From Alopecurus myosuroides (taxonomy: Eukaryota; Streptophyta; Magnoliopsida; Poales; Poaceae): a DNA stretch of 64,000 nt. The notes under the pieces are model-generated. The model saw only the letters and a list, made by a program, of their open reading frames with translations. It did no database searches and was not told the origin of the DNA. Shown here piece after piece: positions 12,348 to 22,182 of the stretch; the first letter of the stretch is position 1, and every line of letters begins with the position of its first letter. The translations under genes and the position numbers were made by a program. The DNA lies in the NCBI GenBank assembly GCA_028641055.1, contig CM054062.1:175913013-175977012 (forward strand), given 5' to 3'.

Positions 12348-15304
12348 TCAGACATCCGAGTCTTCATCGCTGCTGTCGTTCTCGGGGGCTTCAGGAATCG
12401 CTTCTTCCGGATAGGTGATGGAGATGTTCACCATGGAGGCGATCTTGGTGGCGTGACCCTTGATCTCGTCGAAGATGGTGGTCCGCTGGGTTTCCGAGTA
12501 TCCAAGGGGGATACCGGATGCCACACGCCAAGATTTGGCACTAGGGTAATGCATACGCATAAGGCCTAAGGCCATGCGTGCACCACCCCGTGCTGCAGAG
12601 CGCAAGGTGGACTCCTTGGATTCCGCCACCTCCAGGATAGCTTCCGGAAGTTTTTCAACTTCCGAGAATTCCCCGGTTCTTGAGGGAAGGAACTTGTTGA
12701 CTAGCTGCATGCCTGCAGCCCTGATCGCAGTCCATACCTTCCCAAAAGCTCGGATTTTCTCAATCCGAGTAAGTTCTGGGTTATCTCCTGTTTTTTCAGA
12801 CAAACAACCAAAAGGTTAGCGAAAAAACAGAGAAGGAAATCAAGACATGGAAAAACCGGTAAATGATAGCAACTTACCGAGAATCTTGTCCATCTCGGAG
12901 CCTTCTTCAAGGCGCAGGGTTAAGGCATTCTCCAAGTCTTGGATAGTAGCCTTGTCCTTGTCCGCCTGTTGGGAGGCCTTGGATTGAGCAATCCCAAGGG
13001 CCATGTTGCTGGCCTCCAGATCCTTTTGAGCCTTCATAAGATCCTTATGAAGGTCCAAATTCTCCTGTCAGAGAATCGCGGCATTGCCGGCATCTTCAGC
13101 TATTTCCTTGGCCTTAGCCAAAGCAGCTGGAAAGCAAGGAACAAAATTCCGAGTTTAGAAAAACTTGGGAAAGTACTTAGACAAAAAATGAGATAAGGAA
13201 CTTCAGAGAATCGAAATATACCTGTTGTTTCTGACAGCTGTAGCTGAGATGATGCCAACTCTGCTTCTTTCGCGTCAAGAATAGAAAGAAGATTTGTAAC
13301 CTCCTTATTCTTGACGGAAAGTTTGTTGAAACCTTCCATGTTAATGGTTTCAGCGGTTTGCTGGAACACGGAAATGAAAAAAATCATGATATTGAAAAGC
13401 ATCAAGTGAAAAGTAGACATTTTACTTAATGCTTGGGGGCTGAGGATAATACCTGGCTCATCCGCTGTAACCCGGTTAAGTTCTCAGTGAACTCTTTTGC
13501 ATATTCAGCAAAAAGAGTTCCGGCCGCGCTAAGTCCATCGCTGATGTTCTTGAAGTCCTTGTCAAAGGTGGGGATCTCCTCCTCAGTTATCCGAGAATGA
13601 CCTCCCACCTCAAGAGACGCCCTTTCCCTCGTGTCCGTTTCCGGCACAATGGGCTGGCTGGTCTCCAGAGACTCGGTGGTGGGGGCTGCGGCATGTTCCT
13701 CTGTTACTGTGATCGGCTTGGTCGGAGCGGTGGCAGGGGAAGGATGAGGGCCTCTGCTGGATACAACCTTATGCCTCTTCAGCTTTTTTGGCTTTAGAGT
13801 AGAGGGAGGTAGGCTAAAAACAAAGCAAAATGCCGGAAAAGTTAAAACTCCGAAGATGAAAGAAAAACTCCGACAAAGGAAAATAACCCAGATGTTCAAA
13901 CCTGGAGGTGGCGACGGGAATTCCGTCAAGATCGATGACCTCCTGGGATGAGTAGATCTTCTTGCGCTTTCGCCCACCGGAAAAGGTGGCACGCGACGCT
14001 TCCAGCTCAGCATCGGAAGCGAGATCTGACTCAGGAAGATCAGCGATCTGTTGAAAAGGAAAAGTTAAGTCAAAACACACAAAAACCGAGTAAAACAAGA
14101 AAGAATTTAAGCCCCAAGAGGCGAAGAATTATACCTTGGGAGCCGGATTCTCGGCAGTGTACATTGGGCTTTCTTCATATTGGTCGCGTGATGCGACCAA
14201 CTGATTCACACGCCGTCGCAAATCTTTTGCGGTCCAGTCCTTGCTGGTTGTCCGCATTTCGTCATCGGCTCCCTTGTACTCGCAGAGAAGGCGAGCACCG
14301 TGATTGGCCAAGGGCTGGATCCGCCTATTCAACCAGCAAAGGACTGTGTCCATGCCGGTTAAAGGCAGATCAGAAGTGACGAGTTTGGCGATGCGCCGCT
14401 TGATCCTTAGAAGATCCGGCGGTAGGGTTTGAACTGCCTCAGTTCCCCAATTTTCTTGGGGAACAGCGGCAGTGTTCGAAAAAGGTGGAACCCCGAACGA
14501 TTTCCCAGGAAAGGAAAAGTCGGGATGATAAAAGAAGGAACCCGTCCAGAACTTGACGGATCCCGATGTTTTAATCTTGGGGAACCAATCCTCTCGGAAT
14601 CTCCGAAGGGTGAAAGAGATGGTTCCGCAAGTTGGGAGTGCGCCCTCCGAAGAGTTCCGCTTAACCCCGAAACAGTAAAGCCAGAAATCTAGTCTAGGCG
14701 CTATACCTAGATAACCCTCGAAAAGGGCCTGAAATCCGGCTAAGTAAAGGATGGAATTTGGTGGAAGGTTGTGGGGCTGGATGTTATAGTGGGACATGAT
14801 CTGGAGGAAGAAGGCGGAAGGTGGAATACCCATACCTCTAAGAAGGTGGGAGGAGAGAAGAACCCGTTCTCCGTCGTTCAGCGTGGGTTCAGTCTCGTCC
14901 TCCGGAAGCCGCCACTTCTCCTTCAGTACCAATCCCTCCTTCTCCATTGTCGGAAGGAGGGATGACGGAATACTGCAGGCACTCCAATTGCCGGCAGTCT
15001 CTGTCTCTTCTTCGGCTCCGGCGGCGGCGGACGCCGCGGCCTCCGCGGCCGCGAGCTCGTCGCCGACGAGTTCAATCTTCTCCTCCACCGTCTCTGGAGC
15101 GAACGGTGGGGTGAGCGCGGATGAGGATCCCGCAAGGTCCGCGGAGGCGAGAGAACTTTCCTCGCCCTCCACGCCGCCCGTTGCCTTCGCCGGCTCGTCG
15201 CCGGAGACCCGCACCGGAGAATCCAGTTGCGGGTCCATTGTGTCGATGATTTTGTCGATTTCTTTGGCGACGGCACGGGCTGGGGAAGACGGCGGTGATG
15301 CCAT
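12348..15304 (-). pseudogene. Element A: antisense spliced gene, Transposase_28-type protein, one stop
   Basis: Six exons are supported by GT/AG borders and continuous phase: 15304-14135, 14047-13902, 13813-13453, 13360-13222, 13126-12878 and 12787-12348 (835 codons). Exon 1 has a low-complexity acidic N-terminus, then from about residue 145 the plant 'putative gypsy type transposon' domain (GERVLLSSHLLRGMG, then PPNSILYLAGFQALFEGYLG). Exons 3-5 are mostly helical, coiled-coil-like. Exon 6 gives a conserved domain (RSAARGGARMALGLM) and an acidic tail DSSDEDSDV. A UGA at 13070-13068 in exon 5 breaks the frame. A TATA box lies 139 bases upstream of the ATG. Despite the family name this is not a recognised DNA transposase. 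Antisense extra genes are known in Tat-lineage elements such as Grande; the function is unknown. Confidence 0.85.
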
Positions 15305-15830
15305 CGGGTGGCGGCGATTCGGTCGATTCCGGTGAGGTCCTGGAAGCGGTGGTGCGCTCGGGAGCTGCTCCCTATGAGCTTGGGCGCTGGGAATGGCGTG
15401 CGAAGTGAAGAGCGGAAGATTTTCACGGTGGACGAAGACGGCTATTTATAGCCGGAATTCCGTCACGATACGTGCTAACGGCTCTTTTGACCGTTGGATG
15501 GCCAACGCGTGTCACTCGCCGGAAAATCCGGGAAATGAAACGACAGGATGATTATGGCTATCTCCTCGTTTCCCGCGAGAATCTGTCAGAGAGATGTTTC
15601 TGGGTTTCTCACCTGTAACCCAAACGTCCCTTACGTCAGCAAGTTTTAAGCGCTGACATAGGGAGTTCCTTCTCCGCGAAGGATCGTGCGAGAAAAGCCG
15701 GATTTTCTGGATTCCGAGTTTTACGTTACCATCTCCTTTAAGGGGAGAAAAGAAGAATCAAGACTACGGGCCGATATTTCTCGGAAAAGATGCATTTGGC
15801 GAAAGACGGCGAAAACGGAGTCTCGATCCT
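15305..15830 (-). promoter_or_regulatory. Upstream region of the A antisense gene
   Basis: No coding potential is supported. On the minus strand this is the promoter region of the antisense gene. TATAAATA lies at 15443-15450, and the start codon is at 15304. On the plus strand it is the element's 3' untranslated region. Confidence 0.65.
15443..15450 (-). promoter_or_regulatory. TATA box of the A antisense gene
   Basis: TATAAATA within GGCTATAAATAGCC, 139 bases upstream of the ATG. The same motif lies at 39298-39305 in B, at a similar distance (about 143 bases) from its ATG. Confidence 0.75.
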
Positions 15831-15843
15831 TCTTGGGGGCTAC
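15831..15843 (+). other. Polypurine tract, element A
   Basis: TCTTGGGGGCTAC lies directly before the right LTR. The equivalent tract in B is CCTGGGGGCTAC and in E CTCGGGGCTAC. It would prime plus-strand DNA. Confidence 0.8.
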
Positions 15844-16383
15844 TGTCGGATATATACCGATTAGGGGTATATCGGATGGTAGTCTAAAGTGCCGGATTAC
15901 CCGGGTGGCCCAAATGGTAGTGCATTACGGTCCATTGGGCGGCCCAGTAAGCTGACACACAGAAGCCGGATTCTAGAAGAACCCGGATCACGGCCCACGT
16001 GATCTGGCTTGGAGTAGAAGGCGGATTCCTTACTTTCCAAGTTAATAGTTGCCGTAGTCTTCTAGGTTTCCTACTCTGTATGCCCTAACTCGGCTATTAT
16101 ATAAAGCCGAGCGGGAGATATGATAGATAGACAAGAAGCTACTAGCGAATTCGCCGAGAGGTTGATCCTCGACGAATAGCCAACAGAACCTCACGCTGTA
16201 CTCTGTGTATACAGGCTTTAGACCTGAATAGTGAGTTTGCAGGAGTAGGAACACCGTATTATTACGACGTACCGAACCTGGGTAAATCTGTGTTTTTGTC
16301 TTTAGCGCAACCACGTTCCCCCACGTCTCTACCCGTAGTCTCATGGCACCCCCGTCTATGAAAACTACCACGATGTCTCGACA
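15844..16383 (+). repeat. Element A 3' LTR
   Basis: Same termini and length (540) as 4425-4964, with about ten differences seen by eye. TATATAAA at 16098-16105. Followed by the CTACG target duplication at 16384-16388, after which E resumes. Confidence 0.95.
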
Positions 16384-16388
16384 CTACG

Positions 16389-16491
16389 CCTAACATAGCA
16401 TCATTTACAAAGACAGGAATACAAACAAGGTCGGCACCTTATATAGTTTCAAGACGACTATACAAAGTAACAGGATACATACATCCTATGA
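16389..16491 (+). other. Element E: untranslated spacer after insertion A
   Basis: Short noncoding stretch between the A target duplication and the end of the minus-strand gene. Nothing further is visible in it. Confidence 0.6.
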
Positions 16492-17370
16492 TTAAATACG
16501 GCGGCGAGCGTTTTCCTCGGCTAATACCCGATCCACCTCTTCCGAGGTCAATTGAATAATTTCCTCTGTTGCAGGCCGAACAACTCTATAATGAGGGGCC
16601 ATGTCGACTAGACCATCAGGGAGCATGGCTACAGAGTTGAAATTCACCTCAGGATGCCACAGTCGGACGAAGGAAAGTGCTACTACAGACCCGCAGATCA
16701 TCTGGTTGCAGACGCACTCGCGAATTTCTCCTTCTCGCCCGAAAGTTCTGAGGAGATGGCTCAAATCTTCTGGACCCCTTTCCAACGGATAGAAAGCAGA
16801 GTTCACAGCAATCAAGGTCTCATGGCAGGAACTCACGAGCATCTTCGCCTGGATTACTCGATACTTCAAAGTAGCCAGCACAAAGCCTCGACTACGATCG
16901 GACCAAAAGTTATTTGCATGGGGTTTTGAACTACCGGCTTCATGAAGAATATTGTTCTCCACCCAATGCTTTTCACACCGATCGTCAGGCTGAACAACTG
17001 CAAAGAAAGCTACAGAATCAAAGAAAGAAGACATGGAAAGCTAAGGGGCTGAGATACTTACAAAGCAAATCCTTGGCAACAGCCGCCAATTCATCCATCA
17101 CAAACTGCTCACGTTCAACCGCAAGTTTTTGTTTGGACTTGGCCACATCAGCCACCCCGCGCAGAACTTTTAGCTTGCGCTCACCATCCGCAACATGGTC
17201 ACGGAGGCCAGCAAAAGTGCTAACAGCAGCAACGAGCGGATCCAATCGTGCAGCAGATCCACTCGAAGACTCCGCGGAAGCACCAATTTCCTGGAGGAAA
17301 ACACAAAGGTTAAAGAAAAAGTTTCAGAATAACCCCACTCGAGAAAGTAAAACCACCCATTCAAACAGGT

Positions 17371-17394
17371 GCTCGGGGGCTACTCCCATCGGGA
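17371..17394 (+). repeat. Internal polypurine-tract-like motif 1 in E
   Basis: GCTCGGGGGCTAC followed by TCCCATCGGGA. The first part matches the authentic E tract before the 3' LTR (CTCGGGGCTAC). The second half can form a short CCC/GGG hairpin. Confidence 0.5.
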
Positions 17395-18540
17395 GAACTT
17401 CACAACAATCAATTGCAGAAAATCACAAAGCTCGGATATCAAAAGAACATTCTGATTAAAGGTAGAAGTACGGGAATACATCCCAAAGGTTCATTACATC
17501 AGGAAGAACAAGTTAAAATAAATTCTATCCTACGGAATCGTGGAAGTGCTACCACTCACAGCAGGTTGCCCCTTGCGACTGGCACTAGCAATCAAGGCGG
17601 ACAACTTCCGAGCCAGGGCTTCAGCTAGCTCGCCAAAAGGACGAAGCGCTACCTTTCTGCCCGTGGAAGGATTGACGGGGAGATTCGAGTAGGCTTCATC
17701 CAAGCCTTCGACTCCGTGCGCCAGCGCGAACTGGATAGCGGTCTTCGCTCCGCACTCTGACTGGGCAACCGAGTAGGCCTTAAGGATGTCGTCCTCCAGA
17801 AAAACCTTCAGAAGACCACCCAGAGTAGGCGGAACTACGACGTTCACCAGAAGGTGCTCATGGAATTTCCTCAACACTTGGGTGGTATCGCCGATGAGGG
17901 AACCGATCCCATCCGCATGCTTCCGGAGCTGGGCGAGGAATCCGTTACCACATCCACTCGAGTGATCCCAGGCAGCTCTAGTGAGACGCCAATGATATCT
18001 ACAAGAAGCAGTATTAGTTTCAAAGGCGGTCCAAGTTAACCACAGAATGACAAAGACAAGTAATACTTACTCGCGAAGTTCTGAGCTAAAGGACGAAGGA
18101 AGTCGACAAGATCGTTGTCCTGTTTGACGCCGGCTTCCTCCAATTTCTTCAAGGCATCCTCAACACCCGTGAGCTTCCCCTCGTAGTCGGCCGACTGCTT
18201 GTGAAGGGACTCAAGTTCCTTTCGAGCAGTCTCCAACTCAGCCTCCAAGTTGTTCGCCCGAGTGATAGCGTCGGCCTTCTCAGCCTTCAGAATTTTGACT
18301 TGAGCTGCACAAACAATGGATTTCAGAGCCGAAGAAATTCGCACGACTAAAAAAGATAAAGAGAAAGAGCAAATCAAGTTACCTCGGAGGAGTTGACCTT
18401 CCGAGTTGAGTCGGTCGCGATCTACCCGAAGGGTCACGCACTCCATCTCAGCCGAAATTACACGGCGGCCAACAGCCACGAGGGAGTCAAGGAGATCCTG
18501 CAAAACAAGGAAGAAAGAAAATCAATGAAGATAGAAAAGT

Positions 18541-18735
18541 TTGAGCCTATTCATGACTGTACACACTCGTGAATAGCCTCGGGGGCTACTCCCATCGGGA
18601 GCATTGCCGTGCACCCGATAAATTGAAGAGAAGAAAAAAATCTTAAGTTCTTGAGCCTGTAGCCAATCGCACGCGATTAACTACAGCCTCGGGGGCTACT
18701 CCCATCGGGAGCACTGTCGTGCACCCGATAAAAAT
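18541..18735 (+). repeat. Tandem duplication of about 110 bases carrying polypurine-tract-like motifs 2 and 3 in E
   Basis: Two adjacent units each begin TTGAGCCT, contain AGCCTCGGGGGCTACT plus CCCATCGGGAGCA (18576-18602 and 18686-18712) and end GTGCACCCGATAAA. They lie in what is an intron of the antisense gene when read on the minus strand. On the plus strand they resemble the element's plus-strand priming tract. Confidence 0.6.
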
Positions 18736-20607
18736 CCTAAAACGAACGAAGTACATGATGCGAAGGAAGATAACAAAGTTTACCTGGCCTTGAGCAATGC
18801 AGAGAGGATCAGCCGAGCTGCCCGAAACTTCTTTCGAAGTCGAACCCCTGACCGCAAAGCTAGGGAGCCCATAGTCCGTAGCCGCAGCGGTGGGGGCTGG
18901 ACTCGGCGAGTTCTGGACGGTGCCGGCAGTTGGAGTCCCACCCGCAGCAGCAGCTTCTTTCCTTTTTTCGAGAGGAAGTGAAGAGGCGAACCGACCAGGG
19001 CTGATGGATTGGAGGTTGTCATGAAGGAAAACAACAAGTGTCAGAAGAAACAAAAAGGAAACATTCGACTAGAGCGAAGTAGCAAAAACTTGCTCGTCAT
19101 CATCTTCGTCGTCCAGCATATCCGCATTCCAAGCGGTTTGGATTGTCGGCTTGAGAGCAGGAGGAGCGCGCACACTCAGCGGGGTCGCGTGGAGAGGCTC
19201 CTTATCGGACCCTCCGCCCAGGGAGTTGTCCTTAGAAGTAGCTTCATCTCCTCCCGCCCGGCGGCATTTGCGGTGTTGGAGATCACTACCCGATTCTTCC
19301 ACGTCTCCGAGGAATCATGCTCAGAACTCGAGTCGGCTTCGGCAACGCTGGTGTCGGCAGGGACATCCAGGTTGCTCGCCAACAAGTCCGAGACTTCTTC
19401 ACCGGAGACTGGCGGGTAGCAGGTGACCATCGCTAAACTCTACAAGAAGAAAACAGAAGAAAAAAAGGAAGATGAAATTCAGTCGACAAACTTTCGAGCA
19501 AGAAGGACTAATACAAGGAAAATTTTGAACTTACTTCGGGTGGAGGAGGTCTCGAAGCCTCAAAATCTGCGACAGGGCAGTCAGGGAAGGTCTCGCCCAC
19601 TTTCAAGCTGGTGATGGCCGCGATTTTCTTCTCGAATTCAACATTCGAAAGTTCTTCTCGGCTCACGCGGCTGGGGTCTTCAACGCCCTGGTACTCCCAC
19701 ATCATGGAGGGCCTCTCCTGCAAAGGCTAGATCCTGCGCTTGAGGAACACGCTCGCCAGGTGCAAGCCGTTCAGCACAACTCCTGCGGATTGGTCACGAA
19801 GGGCGACCACCTTGGCGAGTAGCGGGGCGACGATTCGGTTTTCTTCAACCGAAAGCTTGTGCGCCCAGGACTTCCGCCGCTTCAGGACAGCGAACGGGTG
19901 GAACTCATGAGATCCACCCGCGCTGTTGTCGACGACGTAGAAGCACTTCTTTCTCCATCCTTGCGCGGAGTCGATGAAGTGCATTCCGAAGTAGCAGTTG
20001 TCCGATTTCGTCTGGATTCCAAAGCCGCCGGTGCGCAGCGGCTCCCCGGGCTCAGTCTCTACCCGCGATTTCTCGTGAAAGACCCGCACCTTGAAGAGGG
20101 CCTTCCAAAGGCCCCAGTGAGGGCGGATGCCCAGGAAGCACTCGCAAAAAACGATGAAGCACGAGATGTGCTGCACCGCATTTGGAGGCAGATCGTGGAG
20201 TTGTATGCCATAGACATACAGGAATGCCACAAGGAAAGGATGGAAGGGGAAGGAGAGCCCGCGCGAAACGTGATCCGCGAAGATCACACGTTCGTTCGCG
20301 CGGGGATTTGGTACCTCTTCTTTTTTACCGAGGCGCACCCGCTTCTCGGTCTCCGGAGGCAGCAGTCCCTCCCTCTACATCTCCTTGATGCTTTTGTTCG
20401 TCGTGTTGGGTGAGCGCCATTCGCCTGAGCGCGGAGCAGGTGGCGCGGGAACTTCCTCCGTTGCCCTCGAAGAGGAAGCAGCTGCAATGCGTTTCTTGCC
20501 TCCCGCCATGGGTGCTGGTGCGAGCTCACAGAAGAAGAGTTGAGCACGAGGAAGACGAAGGCTGGAAGCGAATGACGGGAAATTTTCACCGTTTACCTAA
20601 GGGCCAC

Positions 20608-20614
20608 ATTTATA
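20608..20614 (-). promoter_or_regulatory. TATA box of the E antisense gene
   Basis: TATAAAT on the minus strand, about 100 bases upstream of the ATG at 20509. A and B have a TATA box in the equivalent place. Confidence 0.6.
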
Positions 20615-20899
20615 CATGGAGCCGCCCAATCCTGGCTGCTCATCGAGCAAAGTGGCGCTCATCGCAGCTGCCACGCGTGAAGCTGAAACGAAAGGGCGGC
20701 GGAGGCTATTCCGTGCCACGATCCCAACAGTAGATCGTGCGCAATTACTGCGCACAGTTCGCATAAAAACCGGAAACGGCGTCTCGTTTCCGGTCAAAAA
20801 GCTGACAAGGTGGGCCAGCACCTCTGCTTTCGCTCCGTCACGTCCCATCGGGAGGATAAAGTGCGCCGTGACATCATAGCGCACATCATCAAGCCCAGA

Positions 20900-21115
20900 A
20901 TTTCTTCGGATAAAAGCCCCAAACACGAAATAGACTTCGTATGGGCAAATCAAAAAACGCGAAAACTCCTTTGCATGAAGCTCCAAACACGAAATAACTT
21001 CGTATGGACAAACTGTGACGCGAAAATTCTCTCGCATAAAAGTCCCAGATACGAAATTTCTTTTCGAATGGGCATGACAAGATTTCCAAACACGAAAACT
21101 CTTGCGTATGGAAGG
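20900..21115 (+). repeat. Imperfect tandem repeat, units about 50-65 bases, in E
   Basis: Three to four decayed units share AAACACGAAAT, then CTTCGTATGGGCAAA, then CGCGAAAA and GCATAAAAG. Repeats of this kind are common in the untranslated parts of Tat-like elements. They lie upstream of the antisense gene. Confidence 0.6.
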
Positions 21116-21766
21116 AAGATTACAAAGAACAAAGCACTTTGTGCGCAAAATCAAGGGAGAAAATTTTCACACGAAATATTCCTAGACAAAAACCTGCTAG
21201 TGCGTAGCTCCTACCACTCGATCATACGATGTACACACATCAATCTCCCGGATCGTTCGGCCGACTAGGCACATCCGGATGCCGTATTTCTTTCGAATAC
21301 GAAGGTAAGACCCAAAAGATCTCCCTTGAGGGTCTGGAATCGCACTCAAGCTGCGTCCTCCGGTAAATTCCGTGTCAACAACACGAAGAAAAATCCTAGC
21401 GGACGCGCCGGGTACCCAATTTGGTTAAGTTCGACTCGGTAAGACCTCTACGGCCCAGTCTCAATGATCACCTCACCAGATTCGAGTCGGAGGTCTTGAA
21501 TCTGTGTAGGCCAGAACTGTTTTTGCCCTAGATGCAATTAATTGGCCCTGAGCTTTCGGGAGAGCCAAGCAACTGAGCCACATCCTTCTGCGAAAACAGC
21601 CGAATATACAGGCACTCTATTTTCTCGATACTCGAGTACAAGAAATGCACCGCATACAGGATACACACCCTCTTCAAACGATCAAAACTACCAGTCGAAA
21701 GGAAATCAAGATAAGTTCTGAGCGTCCACCCGACAAATTCTTAGTCGAGTAAACGCTCGGGGCTAC

Positions 21767-22182
21767 TGACGAAGGGATGGATCCTAGGCCTGTCGGGTAT
21801 GCCTACCCGGTCTCAGGCCCACGGCCCAGATCTAAAGGAGGCGTCACGGATTATTCTAGAAGGCCCAGTTGAAGCCCACCCGCAATGCCTTGCGGGTTAA
21901 GATAGGAAACTTGTAACTGACATAGGGTTAGAGTTCGAGTCCTACCCGGGTATGGTTTGAGACCTGGCCACCTATATAAGGCCAGGAGAACCACCGGGAG
22001 AGGACCAAGCAATGCCGCACCACCAAGCCTTGAGCTCGAGATTGTACTCTCGACTCGAGCAATCCCCATTGTAACCGATCTATTCGTGAATATAGATCGA
22101 CAAAGCAGGAGTAAGGGGTTTTACCTCTACGAGGGCCCCGAACCTGGGTAAATCGTGTCCCCTGTCTAGCCGACGATTGTCA
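21767..22182 (+). repeat. Element E 3' LTR
   Basis: It begins TGACGAAGGGATGG directly after a polypurine tract and ends near GATTGTCA. TATATAAG at 21973-21980 is a likely TATA box. Beyond 22182 the sequence is mid-gag code of F, so E is inserted in F. CCAGC (22183-22187) is the candidate target copy; the other copy is off the window. The right end is placed by where F homology starts, within a few bases. Confidence 0.75.

Larger units (their letters stand above)
4425..16383 (+). mobile_element. Element A: complete Tat-like Ty3/gypsy retrotransposon with antisense gene
   Basis: Two 540-base LTRs flank gag-pro, pol and a minus-strand spliced gene. CTACG is duplicated perfectly at 4420-4424 and 16384-16388. 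A primer-binding site follows the left LTR and a purine tract precedes the right one. By eye the LTRs differ at roughly ten positions (about 2 percent), so the insertion is older than B. It sits in the 3' region of E, between its pol and its antisense gene. Stops in gag, pol and the antisense gene show the copy is no longer autonomous. Confidence 0.95.
16492..20509 (-). pseudogene. Element E: antisense spliced gene, diverged Transposase_28 family member, broken
   Basis: The ATG at 20509 opens exon 1 (20509-19535, GTAAGT donor), which holds the Transposase_28-type domain (ANERVIFADHVSRG, then LPPNAVQHISCF and FLGIRPHWGLW). Two in-frame UAGs in exon 1 (20377-20375 and near 19734) replace what look like glutamine codons. 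An acidic serine-rich exon follows around 19430-19070 with a frameshift. Next come a linker ending near 18783 (GTAAAC donor), long coiled-coil segments (18503-18036 and 17245-17018) and a helical domain (about 17930-17530). The last exon (16997-16492, TTTGCAG acceptor) contains HETLIAVNSAFYPLERG and ends ENARRRI. The C-terminal half is unrelated by eye to that of A, B and F. TATAAAT lies about 100 bases upstream. Function unknown; middle exon borders are approximate. Confidence 0.75.
20510..21766. other. Element E: 3' region between antisense gene start and 3' LTR
   Basis: No gene is supported. It holds the antisense gene promoter (TATAAAT, minus, 20608-20614), an imperfect tandem repeat at about 20900-21115, and the polypurine tract CTCGGGGCTAC at 21756-21766 beside the LTR. 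Confidence 0.65.

Noticed and set aside
12348..15304. Calling the antisense gene a DNA transposase because of the Transposase_28 family name
   Set aside because: No catalytic acidic triad or terminal inverted repeats are seen. The family name reflects association with gypsy elements and not a shown activity.
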